64,000 nt of DNA from Ricordea florida (lineage: Eukaryota; Cnidaria; Anthozoa; Corallimorpharia; Ricordeidae). The stretch spans positions 19,681,504 through 19,745,503 of the forward strand of contig OX453283.1 in assembly GCA_949710005.1 (NCBI GenBank). The letters are read 5' to 3'. Positions 1-11,477 of the stretch are shown piece after piece (positions within the stretch are counted from its first letter, which is position 1; every line of letters starts with the position of its first letter). A program made the position numbers and the translations under genes. A model generated the notes under the pieces. It did not search any database and was not told the DNA's origin. It saw only the letters and a program-made list of their open reading frames with translations.

Positions 1-2484
1 TAAGTTTCTTCTGCCTCGATTTAAAAATAATGTAATTAGTTTTCTTAACATTTACTGAAAGCATATTACATTTCATTCAAATGTCAAGATTACACAGTTC
101 ATTATTTAACATGGATTCTAAACAATTAGGATCTGAATGAGAATAAAAGATGCTGGTGTCATCAGCAAAGAGCAAAGTCTGTGTAAATTTGCATGCATTG
201 GGAAGATCATTGATATATAATATAAATAACAAAGGATCTAAGATAGAGCCTTGGGGGACACCACACTTACTGGTTTGCTTCGATGAGCAAGCTTGGTTAA
301 ACTGTACAAATTGTTGACGTCCAGAAAAATAGCTTTTGATCCACTGAAGCGCCATACCATGGATACCATAATGTTCCAGTTTGGTAAATAAAATTTCATG
401 GTTAAGAGTGTCAAAGGCTTTCGAAAGGTCTAAGAAAACGCCCGCGGTGATTTCACGTACATCAATAGCAGAAGAAATTTTGTTAACAAGGTGATTTAAC
501 GCAAGTGAAGTCGAATGATTTTTACGAAATCCAAATTGACAACTATATAATATATTGTACATTTCAGCAAATTCAATGAGTCGGTTGTACATAACTTTTT
601 CAAAGAATTTCGAGAAATTGGATAATAAAGAAATTTGTCTATAATTTACGAAAAGATTGGGATCCTCTACTTTATAAACAGGGATCGCTTAAGCTAATTT
701 CAATTTGTCCGGAAAAACACCTTTGTGTAAAGAAAGGTTAATAATGTTCACCAATAGAACACAGATGAGGTGAAAGGAATTTTTGATCACATGCAGTGGG
801 ATGTTGTCATAACCGGGGACCTTCCCCGATGAGAATTTATTGCAAATCTCTTCCAGTTCTTCTGTATTAGTAGGTCTTAAAGTTATAGGTGTATTATTGT
901 TGTCGGGCAGGAACGAACGAAAAGAATAGTTAACCGCAGGTATAGCTTTCGCCAGGTTGGGACCAAGATTGGAAAATGTTTACAGAAACTGTCTGCGACC
1001 TCCTTAGGGTCTGTGATTGTCCTGCCTTCCGATTTAAATGACGTAGGTAAAGAGGTCTCAGTCTTTCGCTTGTTAATAACTTTGTTAATCAACTTCCACG
1101 TTAATTTGAGGTCATTTTTCGCGCCCTTAAATCTATTGTCGTAATGTAATTGCTTTGCAGTCCGTATTAAATGATTTAGTTTGTTCTTGTACATTTTATA
1201 ACGCAATTTGCAGGACTCGCTGGATGATCTGACCGATTGCTTATAAAGCCTGTTCTTTTTATTAATGGATTTTAACAGACCTGGTGTTAACCAAGGAGAA
1301 TTAAACTTTTTTAGATTTTTACCTTTGATGATATTAATGGGAAAGCAGTCTTGAAAAATTCTGATATATTGGTTTACAAAACCATCATAGGATTCATTGG
1401 GGTCTTCCTCATTAAGAAACATGGACCAATTTGTCTGGGAAAGAAGATCATTGAATTTATATAAGTTGCGTTCATTGAAAGATCGATTGAAAATTTTCTT
1501 TTCTCTGGCCGAAGGCAAAGGTTCATCGTAAAAATATGCAAACACTGGAAAGTGATCTGATAGATCATTTAGCATAATACCGTTGTAAACATCTTTTGGT
1601 AGGTGATTAGTAAATATATTATCTATAAGTGTCGCAGAGTAAGAGGTGAGGCGTGTTGGATTGGAAATTAGTGGAAGGAACACGTGGGAAAATAAGCTAT
1701 CAATAAATTCCTGCGTGGGCGAATGATGATTGTATTGAAGTAAATCAAGATTAAAATCGCCCATCACGTAACAGTGCTTGTTATCTTTGGAAATTTTGGA
1801 GAGAATATCATTAAATTTCTCTAAATACATAACAATGTTTCGATTTGGTGGTCTATAGACAGTTCCCACAATGATGTTTTTCGCATGTGGGATTATAATT
1901 TCCACAAAAAGTGTTTCGATCACCTCAGGGTCAGATAAATTACAATCCGATCGAAGTTTGTATTCAAGATCATTTTGTGAATAAATGCCAACTCCGCCAC
2001 CGGATTTAGACTTGCGATGGTTAGAAACAAAATTGTATCCAGTGATATTTACCTGCTCTCCAGTGGTGTCGCTTAGCCAAGTTTCTGACACGCCAATGAC
2101 AGAGAATAAATTTCGCAGATTTCCTAACATTAGTTTAAATTTATCCAAATTTCCTAATAAGCTTCGCGCGTTCAAGTGTATAATAGAAAAGTTGACATTA
2201 TTATTGACGTAATCTAAACAATCATTGAGTTCTTCCTCAACTACGTAGTTACTAGTGGGCAAACGAGTAACAAAATTAGAGTCAGGATCGAGATAACTCG
2301 AAAATGGATTACAAAGCTCGGGGCGCTCGATAGGATTAAATAAGAGCATTTTGAGGCGTTTATAGTCGCAATTTAAGGAGCCATGAGATAGCTCATAAAG
2401 CACCAAATGAAATGCGCTTTCGTCTAAATTATTAAATGGAAAAACAGATGACAAATGAGTAGAATAAATGTCATTAGACATCAC
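1..2484 (-). pseudogene. LINE ORF2 remnant: AP-endonuclease plus reverse transcriptase
   Basis: Non-LTR retrotransposon polyprotein on the minus strand, cut by the window's left edge. The N-terminal half (883-2484, 533 codons open) has apurinic endonuclease hallmarks in order: IIHLNARSL, GVSETWL, SGGGVGIY, GTVYRPP, VMGDFNLDL and SDHFPVF. The reverse transcriptase half (77-592) shows FLDLSKAFDTLNHEIL, GVPQGSILDPLLF and the catalytic LLFADDT. Between them (593-882) RT-like residues continue in other frames, so frameshifts separate the halves. A TGA after NLDI ends the 77-592 frame, but RT-like coding continues in the same frame to base 1. This places the copy in the broad jockey/CR1/L2 group; the clade is not settled. 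It is inactive as it stands. Confidence 0.88.
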
Positions 2485-2527
2485 GCATAACGAGTGACAT
2501 GATATACTGGTAATAAATGGACAAAGT

Positions 2528-3320
2528 ACTTAGCTCAAAGGAAGTCCCTCTTGTTGAGCAAATGCCTCTAGGTCTTGTCGAGACTTAATCAGAATTGGGC
2601 GAGAGGTGCCAGACTGGCAAAGATACACAACGAAATTCTTTGACCAGCACAACATGAAGCCATTTCTGTTTTGAAACTTTTTGACATCCGCCAGGAGTTG
2701 CTAGACTTGGGGCGTAAGATGGTCAAATAATTTAACTCCCTCCATCGAACTTTCAGCTGGCAATCCAATAGCAGTAGCTTGAACCTTGCAAGCATCCTTT
2801 CTTCCTTTCATGACTAGTTCTTTGGCGATCCTTCGCGTAAATTTACATATCACTGGCTTCGGGCCGCATTTCTTCTGGTTGGTGTGCGATGAGCAATGTC
2901 AATATCTTGGCTACAGATATCGATTCCTACGGCATTGAAGAGGCTGAGACACAACGCAGCTGTGGTTGAGGCTGATTCGTGCACGTCAGTTTCTGGTAGA
3001 CCAATAATCTTGATGTTGTATTGATAACTGTAGCGTTGAATCTCTTCGATGGTAATTGCAACTTTCTCTACCTGGCCAGACAGCAAATTAAGTCGGGACC
3101 AAAGCTTTTCGATTTCTTTGTTGGCATTCAGTCGGAATTGGTTTAAATCATCATATGACTGGCTATAGAATTGTAAGGAAGTTGAGGTCTTTGGGTCAAG
3201 TGAGCTCGAAGTTGAATGGGCGCCATTACTCGGCAGTTCATGTAAATGAAGACCGGTAACTCTCTGCTGTTTCAATCTACTGTGAAATTTCGTATCAACA
3301 CAGTCTGTCAACATCAACAC
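2528..3320 (-). pseudogene. LINE ORF1-like protein remnant
   Basis: This lies directly upstream (in minus orientation) of the LINE ORF2, where ORF1 belongs. The open part (2850-3320) has a predicted coiled coil (residues about 60-90) followed by an RRM-like stretch, YNIKIIGLPETD, with a C-terminal DIDIAHRTP. Coding continues after a frame change as FDHLTPQ (then a stop), LLADVKKFQNRNGF and FVVYLCQSGTSRPIL, ending near 2530. That order (coiled coil, RRM, C-terminal domain) is the usual nucleic-acid-chaperone ORF1p plan of LINEs. At least one frameshift and one stop are present. Bases 3321-3669 hold no gene I can see and may be the LINE 5' UTR. Confidence 0.7.
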
Positions 3321-3669
3321 TTAAACAAAACTAAAGTTTTCAAGTGTAACCGAATCTGCTTTCTCACCGTTTTCGTTCTAAAAAGTATTGAGTGACACGC
3401 AAGTCGTAAACTAAAAAGATTGGCATGCATCTATTAGCCTTGAGTGCCGATCACCACAACGGTTGTTGTTATAAACAAAAGGGTACTTTATATTGTGCTT
3501 AATCAATTAAATACTGTTACCTTCATTAAAATTTTTATTTTACTCCTGTAATTGTCGGAATAGCTTTGAATTTGTGTGTGCAGTGAAACCAACAGAAGGG
3601 CGAAATGCGAATGGTCCGTTAATCTCTGTTATAATTGTGTAACACTTTATCGCGCACGAAGGGGCCAAC

Positions 3670-3934
3670 TATGAGGGCCCGTTCTGGTAAAAGTTGCATT
3701 AATTATTTTTACCTATACTGAATTAATAAAACGTTTTGTTCAGTTTTTTTTGTGGTGTCTTATAAATAATTATATCTACTCTTCGAATTATTTTTACATA
3801 TTGTACATTTTACTTTGTACTTCTTCTAAGTCTGGAATTAATTTTACCTGTCTGGGAATTTTTCATTCCTTTCATCAATTATTTTTTCCTATGCACGAAT
3901 TTCTTAGCAAATCCCATACGCCATTGCGGGCTGA
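3670..3934 (+). repeat. Left terminal inverted repeat of the IS3EU/Ginger-like element
   Basis: A 265-bp arm complementary to 6953-7217. It runs from TATGAGGGCCC to GCCATTGCGGGCTGA. It ends 37 bases before the ATG of the plus-strand gene, so it probably holds that gene's promoter. Confidence 0.9.
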
Positions 3935-3970
3935 GTCGAATCCCACAAGCCAGTGCTCGCCCTTGTTCAA

Positions 3971-4440
3971 CATGGCGGCTAGTGCATCGGGCTCCACGTG
4001 GAACGATTCTCAGAAGGATGAAATTATCAGAATTGTAGAAAGTGCAATCGAAACTATAACTCAACTTTCCAATGTAGTGGGAAGATCAAACCCTGCTCCT
4101 GTGACAGCTCCAAGTAACTCGCGTTCAGAAAACGCCGTCGATGAACTTAATCGCAGGTTTCCAACTGCAGGTTCAAGATTTTCTGGAGGTTCAAGGTCGA
4201 TACGTCCTGCGCCGTATCCTTCTCGGCGTCCCGCTGGATGACCTCGTGAGTCACCGACTGTGTCAAAAGATGTAATTGTTATTGAATATGAGCATGATAG
4301 AGCTTCTTCTAAAGCAGAAAAGATCGAACTCGAGAAATCCAAACGAGTAATCTCAGGTTTTGAAGTTAATAGAGAATGGACTGCTAAAGAGCTGGAGAGA
4401 GAGTTGTCAGCGTTGTTGAAAGGCACTCAGATGGAAGGAT
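3971..4440 (+). pseudogene. Second (accessory) gene of the IS3EU/Ginger-like element
   Basis: It opens at AACATGGCGGC with MAASASGSTWNDSQKDEI, followed by a Ser/Pro/Arg-rich stretch. A TGA at 4239 interrupts it, but the same frame continues as VSKDVIVIEYEH, ELEKSKRVISGFEVNREW and LERELSALLKGTQMEGF before sense is lost near 4440. The continuity of charged, protein-like sequence across the stop argues for a recent nonsense mutation. I cannot assign a function with certainty. The later segment resembles N-terminal regions of cnidarian proteins annotated as HECT-type ubiquitin ligases, a weak memory-based comparison. It is head-to-head in layout with the transposase gene on the other strand. Confidence 0.5.
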
Positions 4441-5366
4441 TCTGCCACTCACCTTTTTTTCATCGTAAATTTCAAAATCTCCCCCAACTGGGTATGGATA
4501 TTTTCGTGTATCATTCATGGTTCTTGTTTCTTCTTGTTCCTGTTTGTAGTCCCATTTCTGTTGAGTTCAGTTTAGCTACATGTTCAAGATGGTGACAATT
4601 GTAATTTAATATTTACAATAAAAGTTTGAAGTTTGGTACAAACAAAGGAATAAAGAATGTTGGGAGTAAAGGTCAGTGTTTAATCAGGCAAACACAACTT
4701 CTGTGGGAGAATTTTTGGTCAATAATAGCAAGTCAAATTAACCAAACTGCATTTTTGTCAAATTCTCATCTGCACTGGCAAAGTAGAAGTTGTTACAAAA
4801 TTTTATATGGAAGAAGTCATCACCAAATTCAAAATTGGACAATATACACAGTAACCCTTGAAAGCACTGCCTGAGAGACACTGTGAAGTTTTTACATCTT
4901 GGCTCTGAAAATACAGAGTTCATATTTCTCAGACAATAAAAGGAAACATGTTAGTGAAATCCCGTTGCCTGACAATGACCAGGCATAGTTGAAATATATG
5001 TTGTGGTTCAATATTATTCTATTTCCTCTTTTTTTTGTATAGTTATGTATGATATTAAGTTTTAAAATTGACCCACAGCAGACACTGTGAGCCTCTATGG
5101 GAACTGATACGGGTACAGAAATCTGATATTGAAATAGTCTAATGTTATAATGCTGTCCCTTGTGTGCTTGAGGGGTCTCCCTGTGACAAGTAAAATAGTC
5201 TGGCTTAGCCAGAGTAAAATCTGTAAAGACACTATTGGGGTTTAAAGGGTTAAGGAGATAGCTTTTAAGTGGTTATAAACTCAACACATATCTAATGCCT
5301 ACATCCACATATCTTCCATCTGCTCATTATGCTGTCAATGTTGCTAAATTTACATGGTGTAAAATT
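4441..5366. other. Interior of the IS3EU/Ginger-like element without a clear gene
   Basis: Only short spurious reading frames are seen. At 5244-5253 the sequence AAAGGGTTAA looks like the end of a TTAA-targeting MITE (compare TTAACCCTTT at 59218), but I found no partner end nearby. The stretch may contain the lost 3' exons of the accessory gene. Confidence 0.4.
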
Positions 5367-6916
5367 CTACCTAGAGAAAGAATGAATTAACTCTACACAT
5401 TGCTTGAAAATATTAACTCCACAATTCTCATCATTTTGCAGTGGACTTGGCACTTGGGTTACCTGTTGGTCAGTTAACTCAATTGTTGGAGGGATAACAT
5501 TAACCTGGTAATCTTGTTCTTCAACTAACAGTGCACCCTCTAAATCCACCCCAAAGTTCTCAATTTCTTCTGGTGAAAGCACACTGTGCCCAGAATGCAT
5601 GTTCTCTAACATTCCCCGTTCCCACATCTGTAAGGGTGATTGATTGTCTTCAGTTGAAACTGGGTGATTGTTCATTTGCTGAATAAACTCATTCAAAGAT
5701 CTATTGATCCTGGGAACATAGACATGGTGAAGGCTGAATAAATGAACATCATCCAATATGTCAAGAATGCTTTCATCTTCCATTGCCTCAAAAATACGTG
5801 CATAAAAGGCAAGCACCACCGAGTAAACATCTCGATGAGCTCTTTCAACTCTGGAGTTGTGCACTGAGGATCCAGTGATGATGCTTCCTCTGCCTTCTCC
5901 ACGGTGTTCTATCATGTATTGGCCAACATAAGAGTTTTCCATTCCATAGTCACAGCGAACACGTGAAGGTAGTCCCCACTGTTCCACTCCATTTTGGAAC
6001 AAAGAGAGCACTGTATCAGCCTTGTTGTTGTTGTTGCAGCAGGAAACATAAACTAACAATCTGGTCTTGCCATCGATGCAAACATGAGTGATCAATTTGT
6101 ATCGTATAAGCTTGTGCCCAGAATCTATGTGCCAAAGGCTGTTAGGAGTTGGAACAAAATATTTTCTACGATGTATTGTCATTCTCCATCGCAAAGCAGT
6201 GCCAATGGGATCAACACGGCGTAAACATTCACTTACTCCCCATCTTTGAATTCGTAAACCACGGCTTCTCAAAGCACCAATTAACCTCCTCCTTCCCATA
6301 TTAGGGGTCAGGGGGCCTTCACGTGAGTTACCTGTTACACTTGCATAAATCTGATCTAATTCATCATCTGTTGAGTCTGAATATTGTTCAAATTCATCAC
6401 TGAGCCCAAACTCCCTGCGCCTTCACTGGATGGTAGAAACACTCACGTGCAGCATATTTGCTATTTTTTGCCAAGAGAAAAAAGTGAGCGCAAGTGTTCC
6501 AGCTGGTCCCTAGAGATGTCATAACGTCTCCGTCCAGGTCCAACCTGCGTTGTAGTCACAGATGTAGAGTAAGCAGTGCCCTGATCAGAATTTTCAGCCT
6601 GCTGTCTACTCTCTATCTCAACTGGCAACATGTTAATCATTTGAGCCACAGATTCGTTTAAATTCTGAAGGGGTGCTTGTATAGTACTTGTTGGTAACCC
6701 TGATGGGTTGGGGTCACCTCGTTCCAACTCAGCTAGCAACAAAGATAAAGTCCCTCTGGCATCTAGCAGATGATGTCTTGCTTCAACTATAGTATCGGTT
6801 GTTAAATTTCCATTCCCAGGAGTCAGGAAAAGCCGAAACATTGCCTTCAAATTTTGCAGAAATTTACGAAAACCGCGCTCATTTCTCTCTCGAACAACAA
6901 CGCTTCTGGCCGCCAT
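5367..6916 (-). pseudogene. Integrase-fold (rve/DDE) transposase of the IS3EU/Ginger-like element
   Basis: The protein starts at CAAGATGGCGGCC (MAARSVVVRERNERGF). A helix-turn-helix region follows (YDISRDQLEHLRSLF, then in another frame WQKIANMLHVSVSTIQ). A catalytic core of the retroviral-integrase type is open from 6299 to 5367: first Asp in WHIDSGHKL, second Asp in RVRCDYGMEN, and Glu in SRVERAHRDV. The upstream part (6461-6916) is separated from the core by a frameshift near 6475 and an in-frame stop near 6425. The DDE residues themselves are intact. The protein should cut and join the element's ends; as found it cannot be made in one piece. Confidence 0.8.
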
Positions 6917-6952
6917 CTTGGAATTACCCTCAGGGGCAGTATGGGACTCCAA

Positions 6953-7217
6953 TCAGCCCGCAATGGCGTATGGGATTTGCTAAGAAATTCGTGCACAGGA
7001 AAAAATAATTGATGAAAGGAATGAAAAATTTCCAGACAGGTAAAATTAATTCCAGACTTAGAAGAAGTACAAAGTGAAAGGTACAATATGCAAAAATAAT
7101 TCGAAGAGTAGATATAATTATTTATAAAACACCACAAAATTAACTGAACAAAACGTTTTATTAATTCAGTATAGGTAAAAATAATTAATGTAATTTTGAC
7201 CAGAACGGGCCCTCATA
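6953..7217 (-). repeat. Right terminal inverted repeat of the IS3EU/Ginger-like element
   Basis: Complement of 3670-3934, with a handful of substitutions and small indels (for example TTTTGACC against TTTTACC near the outer end). It is followed at 7218 by the target duplication GGCCAAC. It lies immediately upstream of the transposase start. Confidence 0.9.
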
Positions 7218-7224
7218 GGCCAAC

Positions 7225-7717
7225 CCACCCCCTATATGTTTCATCGAGGCTTGGGCCCTAAAATTCAAGATGGCGGTCAAACAAGCGCGCAGAGGCCTCT
7301 GGGTGTTTTGGCCGTGTGATGGGGGCTTACAAAATGCTGTTTTTTGGCGGCCTGGTAACGAATGCATGGAAAAGGCGGGCATTTCTAAGTTCTTCAGTTC
7401 ACAAGCTTTCCAATGGTGTGTCATGAAGTCGTATTTGTTATAGCAGCGGCGAAAAATTTAAAGCATGATTGGAGGCGAATGCACCGAATTTGACGTTCCG
7501 GACGAGTCCCCAAGGTTAGTTTTTACTTTAAAGTTTTCTTTGTTTCTCGGAGTTTAAACGAAAATCAAAAACCATACGATTTTAGTTCGACATCTGTTCT
7601 AAATGTCTGTGTATTTATGCCTGTGCTTTGTCCCCGTTCAACTGAAAAAAACCAATGGTCTTTTAGGGCACATTCAACGAAACGCCTCCCATTGGGACTG
7701 TACAGTCGCCTTATTGC
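7225..7717. other. Spacer between two DNA transposons
   Basis: No gene I can defend. CAAGATGGCGG occurs at about 7268 and an ATG at 7466 opens a short frame ending at a possible GT donor, but no partner exon is visible. Confidence 0.4.
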
Positions 7718-8206
7718 TTAAACGCGGGGGGTCACTATAAAAGGAAATCTTCCTTAGGAAGATTTTTATTAGTTGACGATTAACCCGCAAACATGGCGGA
7801 CGACATTTTGAATTCTCCCGCGTGTCGCGAGAACAATGTGGGAGTACTCGATATATTGTACTTTACCATTGTTCAAAATAAAGAATACGTATAGAAAAGC
7901 TGTTTTCATTGGTCCTTGTTTGACTATTGCACAACTAAAGCGCGGGGATTACGTGTAACACACGCGAAGAACAGTTCGATCCTCGATCAACGGGTTCCAC
8001 AATCGATCAACAAATAGTTCGCGTTTACACATAGAAACTATTCGACAAATATCTTCCCAGAACTGAAATGATTCGTTTTCAGGTAAGTATACTTGTTGTA
8101 TATCGTTTCCCAAACTCTTCCGTCGCTGAAAATGAAACGGTGGAACTTCAAATGTTAGGTTACCATCGAAGTCCCACAGAGCGAAGCAAGGCGAGTGGAG
8201 GCAGTT

Positions 8207-9352
8207 ATGTCAGCTCGACTACCTAGCGATTGGAATTATATCAGCCATAGACGCGTTGGCGATCGTTCGCGTTCAGGTGAGCTCTTCAAAGAAAATAATT
8301 GTAAATGGAAATTTATAGCAACTCTTATTTGCTGTACAGTATGCACTAATGCTCAGCATTAGGACTATTATGATGCAAATGTGCTCTGAACAAAACAACG
8401 ATTTTGTCTTGGATATTACATATTCTGCTTGAGATTATTTCGTAATGTAAATTTTGCCTATTTACTATACAACGTTTCATTGCACAAATGTCGCAGTTAC
8501 CTCAGCGTTTGATGCGAAAGTTTGTAAGGAAACTGTGTATCCTAAAAAGTGAAATAGGGTGCGTTGGGATACGAAAGGAAACCGAGACCAATGTCCTAAC
8601 TTAGGTATTTTACAGAAATATGGCATTGTTCATTTCTTGTTTCAGTTGGCCCTATTATAATGCCATCGTGATATTTGTTTTGTTCAATATGTCTATGTAA
8701 CTCGGTGACAATTCATTGTTAGGAGAAAAGTAACAGTTGTACGCTAGGAATTTGGGTAGGATTCTTTCTGTTGTTGGTATCTATTTGTGGCATGTTTTCT
8801 GTGCGGTTCTCTAAATGTTGCAAATATGTAAACAATGATGCTGTTGTCTGATGTTATATATAAAACTTTATTCTTTCTGAACGTGGTTTGGATTGTTCTT
8901 GTATTTTAGGAGCTGTACCAAGGCAAGTGGAACCTGCAGCCCCAGCTTCCCAGCCTGCAGTCCAAGAAGCACCTGCTCCTGTCCCAACACCTCAAGGACA
9001 GGAGGGGGATGCTTGGGCTGACAGTGTCCTGGGTGGACTTGCAGCACATCCTCCTTGTCAGCATTGCCTAATGGGGCCATGCATCACAGTCAGTGAAGTT
9101 ACTCGAATTCAAGGATCTTGTGCCCCTGACATCACCAATCATTCCAAGCGCCACAAAAATTACAAGCGGTTTTGGAAAAGTTTAAAGGATAGGGGTTTGT
9201 GGCAGCATGAGCTGTATATTCACCGCAAGACCTCGGCTGGCCTCAGTGAGGTCGAACTGCGGGAGCTCATGCCCCAGTGTGTCCTTGATGACACAAGGAA
9301 GCGGTACCCAAATCCACCGGGTGTACCATACATGGGGCACAAACGTGCATAA
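8207..9352 (+). CDS. Two-exon accessory gene of the Kolobok-like element
   Basis: Exon 1 is 8207-8276 (starting MSARLPSDWNYISHRRVG) and exon 2 is 8910-9352. The intron 8277-8909 has GT...TTTTAG borders and splits a Gly codon cleanly, so the join reads on without a stop for 170 residues. A Pro/Ala/Gln-rich linker (PAAPASQPAVQEAPAP) leads to a compact C-terminal domain with CQHCLMGPC, HSKRHKNYKRFWKSLKDRG and NPPGVPYMGHKRA. The Cys pair and basic residues suggest nucleic-acid binding, but I do not recognise the family. It is transcribed towards the transposase gene on the opposite strand, a two-gene plan like that of the neighbouring IS3EU-like element. Confidence 0.62.
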
Positions 9353-9368
9353 AAATTTTTTGATGTGA

Positions 9369-9590
9369 TACAAAATTCCAGAAATAAGCCCCTTCATGTA
9401 CAAAATTCCAAACACTGTAAGCCCCTGCGCATTTTAGCCCTTCAGACTATAAGCCCCCAAAATGCAAAAAGCCTCCTGTGATAAACAGCTCCAACACAAA
9501 ATGCTAATTTTACAAATTTATAATAAGCCCCTCAAAAGGCCCTTTGGAAAAAATATCAACCCTCAGGCTTATTTGCGGAATTTTACGGTA
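9369..9590. mobile_element. Short MITE with TA-type ends
   Basis: The left end TACAAAATTCCAGAAATAAGCC and the right end (on the opposite strand TACCGTAAAATTCCGCAAAT) are inverted, diverged copies. Internal AAGCCCC motifs recur. It lies just downstream of the accessory gene stop. TA borders suggest a mariner-type family. Confidence 0.55.
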
Positions 9591-10396
9591 TGAAGCTTTC
9601 TTTAAGCAACTATCTCAAAAGGTGGATCAATGGCTTAGAGCCCAGTGTAACAGAGCATTATTTTAGTGACAGGTAATTCCACTTTGGTGCTCTTGTTTTT
9701 GTAAATTCAAGCAATAAGTGCAGCTATGTTTTGAAATCTCTGATCTGGAATCCAAATCCCTATCCTTTAATCACTACCTCTGTCACAGGGACCCATATAT
9801 TCATTTGTTTATTTTCTCGCAGTGGTCAGTTGGGCAAGTAAGTCAGCTGATTTAAAACATAAATAGTAATGTCCCTTCACTGTTCCCTTTTGATGCTTCC
9901 ATTTGTAGCAATTTCATCCTGGCTCCCATTGACATATTAATTTTGATTGATGCTATGTGGCGCTTGGAATGTGGTCGGGTGGATTTTGTTATTACAGTGT
10001 GAGCAGTGTTATAGTGTGACTGTAATCGGCATCTGCATATATGTGAAGATTCCAATCACATAGCATTGGACCATTAAAAAAAATCATTTTTCGTAATATT
10101 GCAGTTAGTATGATCAGTGCATCACAATTTGGAAGTAAGATGCCAAAGTATTTTCAATTTCTGCTTTTTGCTGTGATTGCTTTTCATTGTTTGTGGGTGG
10201 CCTGGTATGGTAGTCACACTATAAAGAACTTCTAAACAGTAAAGTACAAATGCAAGTAAAGTGCAAATACTGATTCAATGATCACTTCATGTGGTCATTT
10301 GAAACAACACACCAAAGCATTATACACCTGAGTTTGAATTCAGGGATTGGGTTTTGGTGATATACACTGTTGGTCAGGACTTTTGTTTGTCTTGGT
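9591..10396. other. Interior of the Kolobok-like element, no gene seen
   Basis: Between the MITE and the first histone-like stem-loop I see no supportable coding exon. The open frames are short and lack family motifs. Confidence 0.4.
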
Positions 10397-10412
10397 GGCT
10401 CCTAAAGGAGCC
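10397..10412 (-). promoter_or_regulatory. Histone-type 3' end stem-loop candidate (copy 1)
   Basis: On the minus strand the sequence is GGCTCCTTTAGGAGCC, a perfect 6-bp stem with a four-base TTTA loop, followed by ACCAAG and about 12 bases later AAAAGTC. This size, loop length and ACCA tail are those of metazoan replication-dependent histone mRNA 3' ends. It follows the duplicated last-exon fragment at 10420-10606. Confidence 0.45.
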
Positions 10413-10419
10413 ATTGGTG

Positions 10420-10606
10420 TTGTAACCTGTCGGGTGCAATGCCAAACATTCCAAGTTTGACCCGACAGGATTTGTTCCATAGAAGGCAATGCAGGAAACA
10501 GCCCATTTTCAACATGGCTTGGTGGTCCTCTGAATTTCTTCTGTCCTTCTGTGGTTTGATCAGCATTTATCCTGGCATTTAGTACTGACTGATGTTGCTT
10601 CATTCT
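10420..10606 (-). pseudogene. Duplicated terminal-exon fragment of the Kolobok-like transposase
   Basis: After a TTTGCAG acceptor the minus strand reads NEATSVSTKCQDK in one frame, paralleling NENVNREATSVS in the true last exon (11478-11627). Stops follow quickly. Like that exon it is followed by a histone-like stem-loop. I read it as a partial tandem duplication of the gene's 3' end. Confidence 0.4.
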
Positions 10607-10759
10607 GCAAAGTGGCAAAAACAAACACTGGTGTATATGTTGTGGTTCATATTTTTACCTTAGTTCAATTTTCCCTTTGTTTTATACTCATTATCATGTA
10701 TTTCCAAACACAAAACCACAGAAAAAAAATGGAACCAAGGGCCAAATTGAACCACAACA

Positions 10760-11066
10760 TACCATAAAATTATGATAATAAGCCCTGGGCTTAGATTTGT
10801 TCAAAAGGCTATTTTGCTCGATTTATTGCTGGGGGGAGCTTATTTTCGGAGGGGCTTATTATTGGAAGAAATTTTGCATTTCAAAATGGCCAGGATTGGG
10901 CTTGACCATAAAAACAGTCTAAACACCTACAAAAACAGCCTAGAAAACATCTACCTCTAACAGGAGGGCATATTATTGGAAGGATTTTTGCATCAAAGAT
11001 TTGGGGGGAATTTTTTTGCGGGAAGGCTCGTTAGGGGGGGGGGAGGGGTATCGGGATTTTACAGTA
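10760..11066. mobile_element. Second TA-type MITE inside the Kolobok-like element
   Basis: The left end TACCATAAAATTATGATAAT and the inverted right end TACTGTAAAATCCCGATA agree in the outer dozen bases. The interior has two diverged direct copies of a TTATTGGAAG-centred block and a G-rich run at 11033-11048. Related to the MITE at 9369. Confidence 0.5.
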
Positions 11067-11359
11067 TCTGTAGATATGTAACAGGAGATACAATTGCAAA
11101 TACAAATACAAACCATTGACGTGACTAATCCTTCAGATGTGGGATTTGCATGAAAGTACTGATTTTGCCGTTTCATCTAGAAATTCAATGCCAGTCTGTG
11201 TGGGTTGGGGGGGGGGGTGGTTGTTGGGACACTCAATTTTGATATCCCTGAACTACAACCATAACCTAAAAATTTTGAGGTCCCCCCCCCCCGACCCTTC
11301 AATCTGGCAATTGGGTATTGCTTGGAACATTGTTGATCATGACTTTTAGTTAATGTGGT

Positions 11360-11375
11360 GGCTCCTAAGGGAGCC
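11360..11375 (-). promoter_or_regulatory. Histone-type 3' end stem-loop candidate (copy 2)
   Basis: The minus strand reads GGCTCCCTTAGGAGCC, a 6-bp stem with a CTTA loop, then ACCACATTAACTAAAAGTCA. It lies about 103 bases past the transposase stop codon. The downstream AAAAGTC sits at nearly the same distance as in copy 1. Confidence 0.45.
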
Positions 11376-11417
11376 GTTTGGTTTGTGATCTGTACAGTGT
11401 GGAGTGTACAGGTTGGT

Positions 11418-11433
11418 GGCTCCTAAAGGAACC
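11418..11433 (-). promoter_or_regulatory. Histone-type 3' end stem-loop candidate (copy 3)
   Basis: The minus strand reads GGTTCCTTTAGGAGCC, a stem with one G-U pair and a TTTA loop, then ACCAACC. It begins 45 bases past the transposase stop codon, the usual position of a histone mRNA stem-loop. No AAAAGTC element follows this copy. Confidence 0.45.
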
Positions 11434-11477
11434 TTTTTTTATATTGCTTGAGTGTTTTCTGCAAATATTCCTCCAAG

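Larger units (their letters stand above)
3670..7217. mobile_element. 3.5-kb DNA transposon with 265-bp terminal inverted repeats (IS3EU/Ginger-like)
   Basis: The ends are defined directly. Inverted repeats 3670-3934 and 6953-7217 match nearly base for base, beginning TATGAGGGCCCGTTCTGG. They are flanked by a 7-bp direct repeat GGCCAAC (3663-3669 and 7218-7224), which I read as the target-site duplication. Inside are two genes, each starting just interior to one inverted repeat and pointing inward: one on plus at 3971 and the transposase on minus at 6916. The transposase fold (rve-type DDE with an N-terminal helix-turn-helix) suggests the eukaryotic IS3-like or Ginger groups, but the superfamily is an inference. 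Both genes carry stops or frameshifts, so this copy is not autonomous. Confidence 0.85.

Noticed and set aside
8868..9080. Minus frame opposite the Kolobok accessory gene
   Set aside because: Shadow of the better-supported spliced plus-strand gene.
8207..9352. P2X7-like intracellular domain in the accessory protein
   Set aside because: Considered from general layout, but the Cys-rich signature of that domain is absent.
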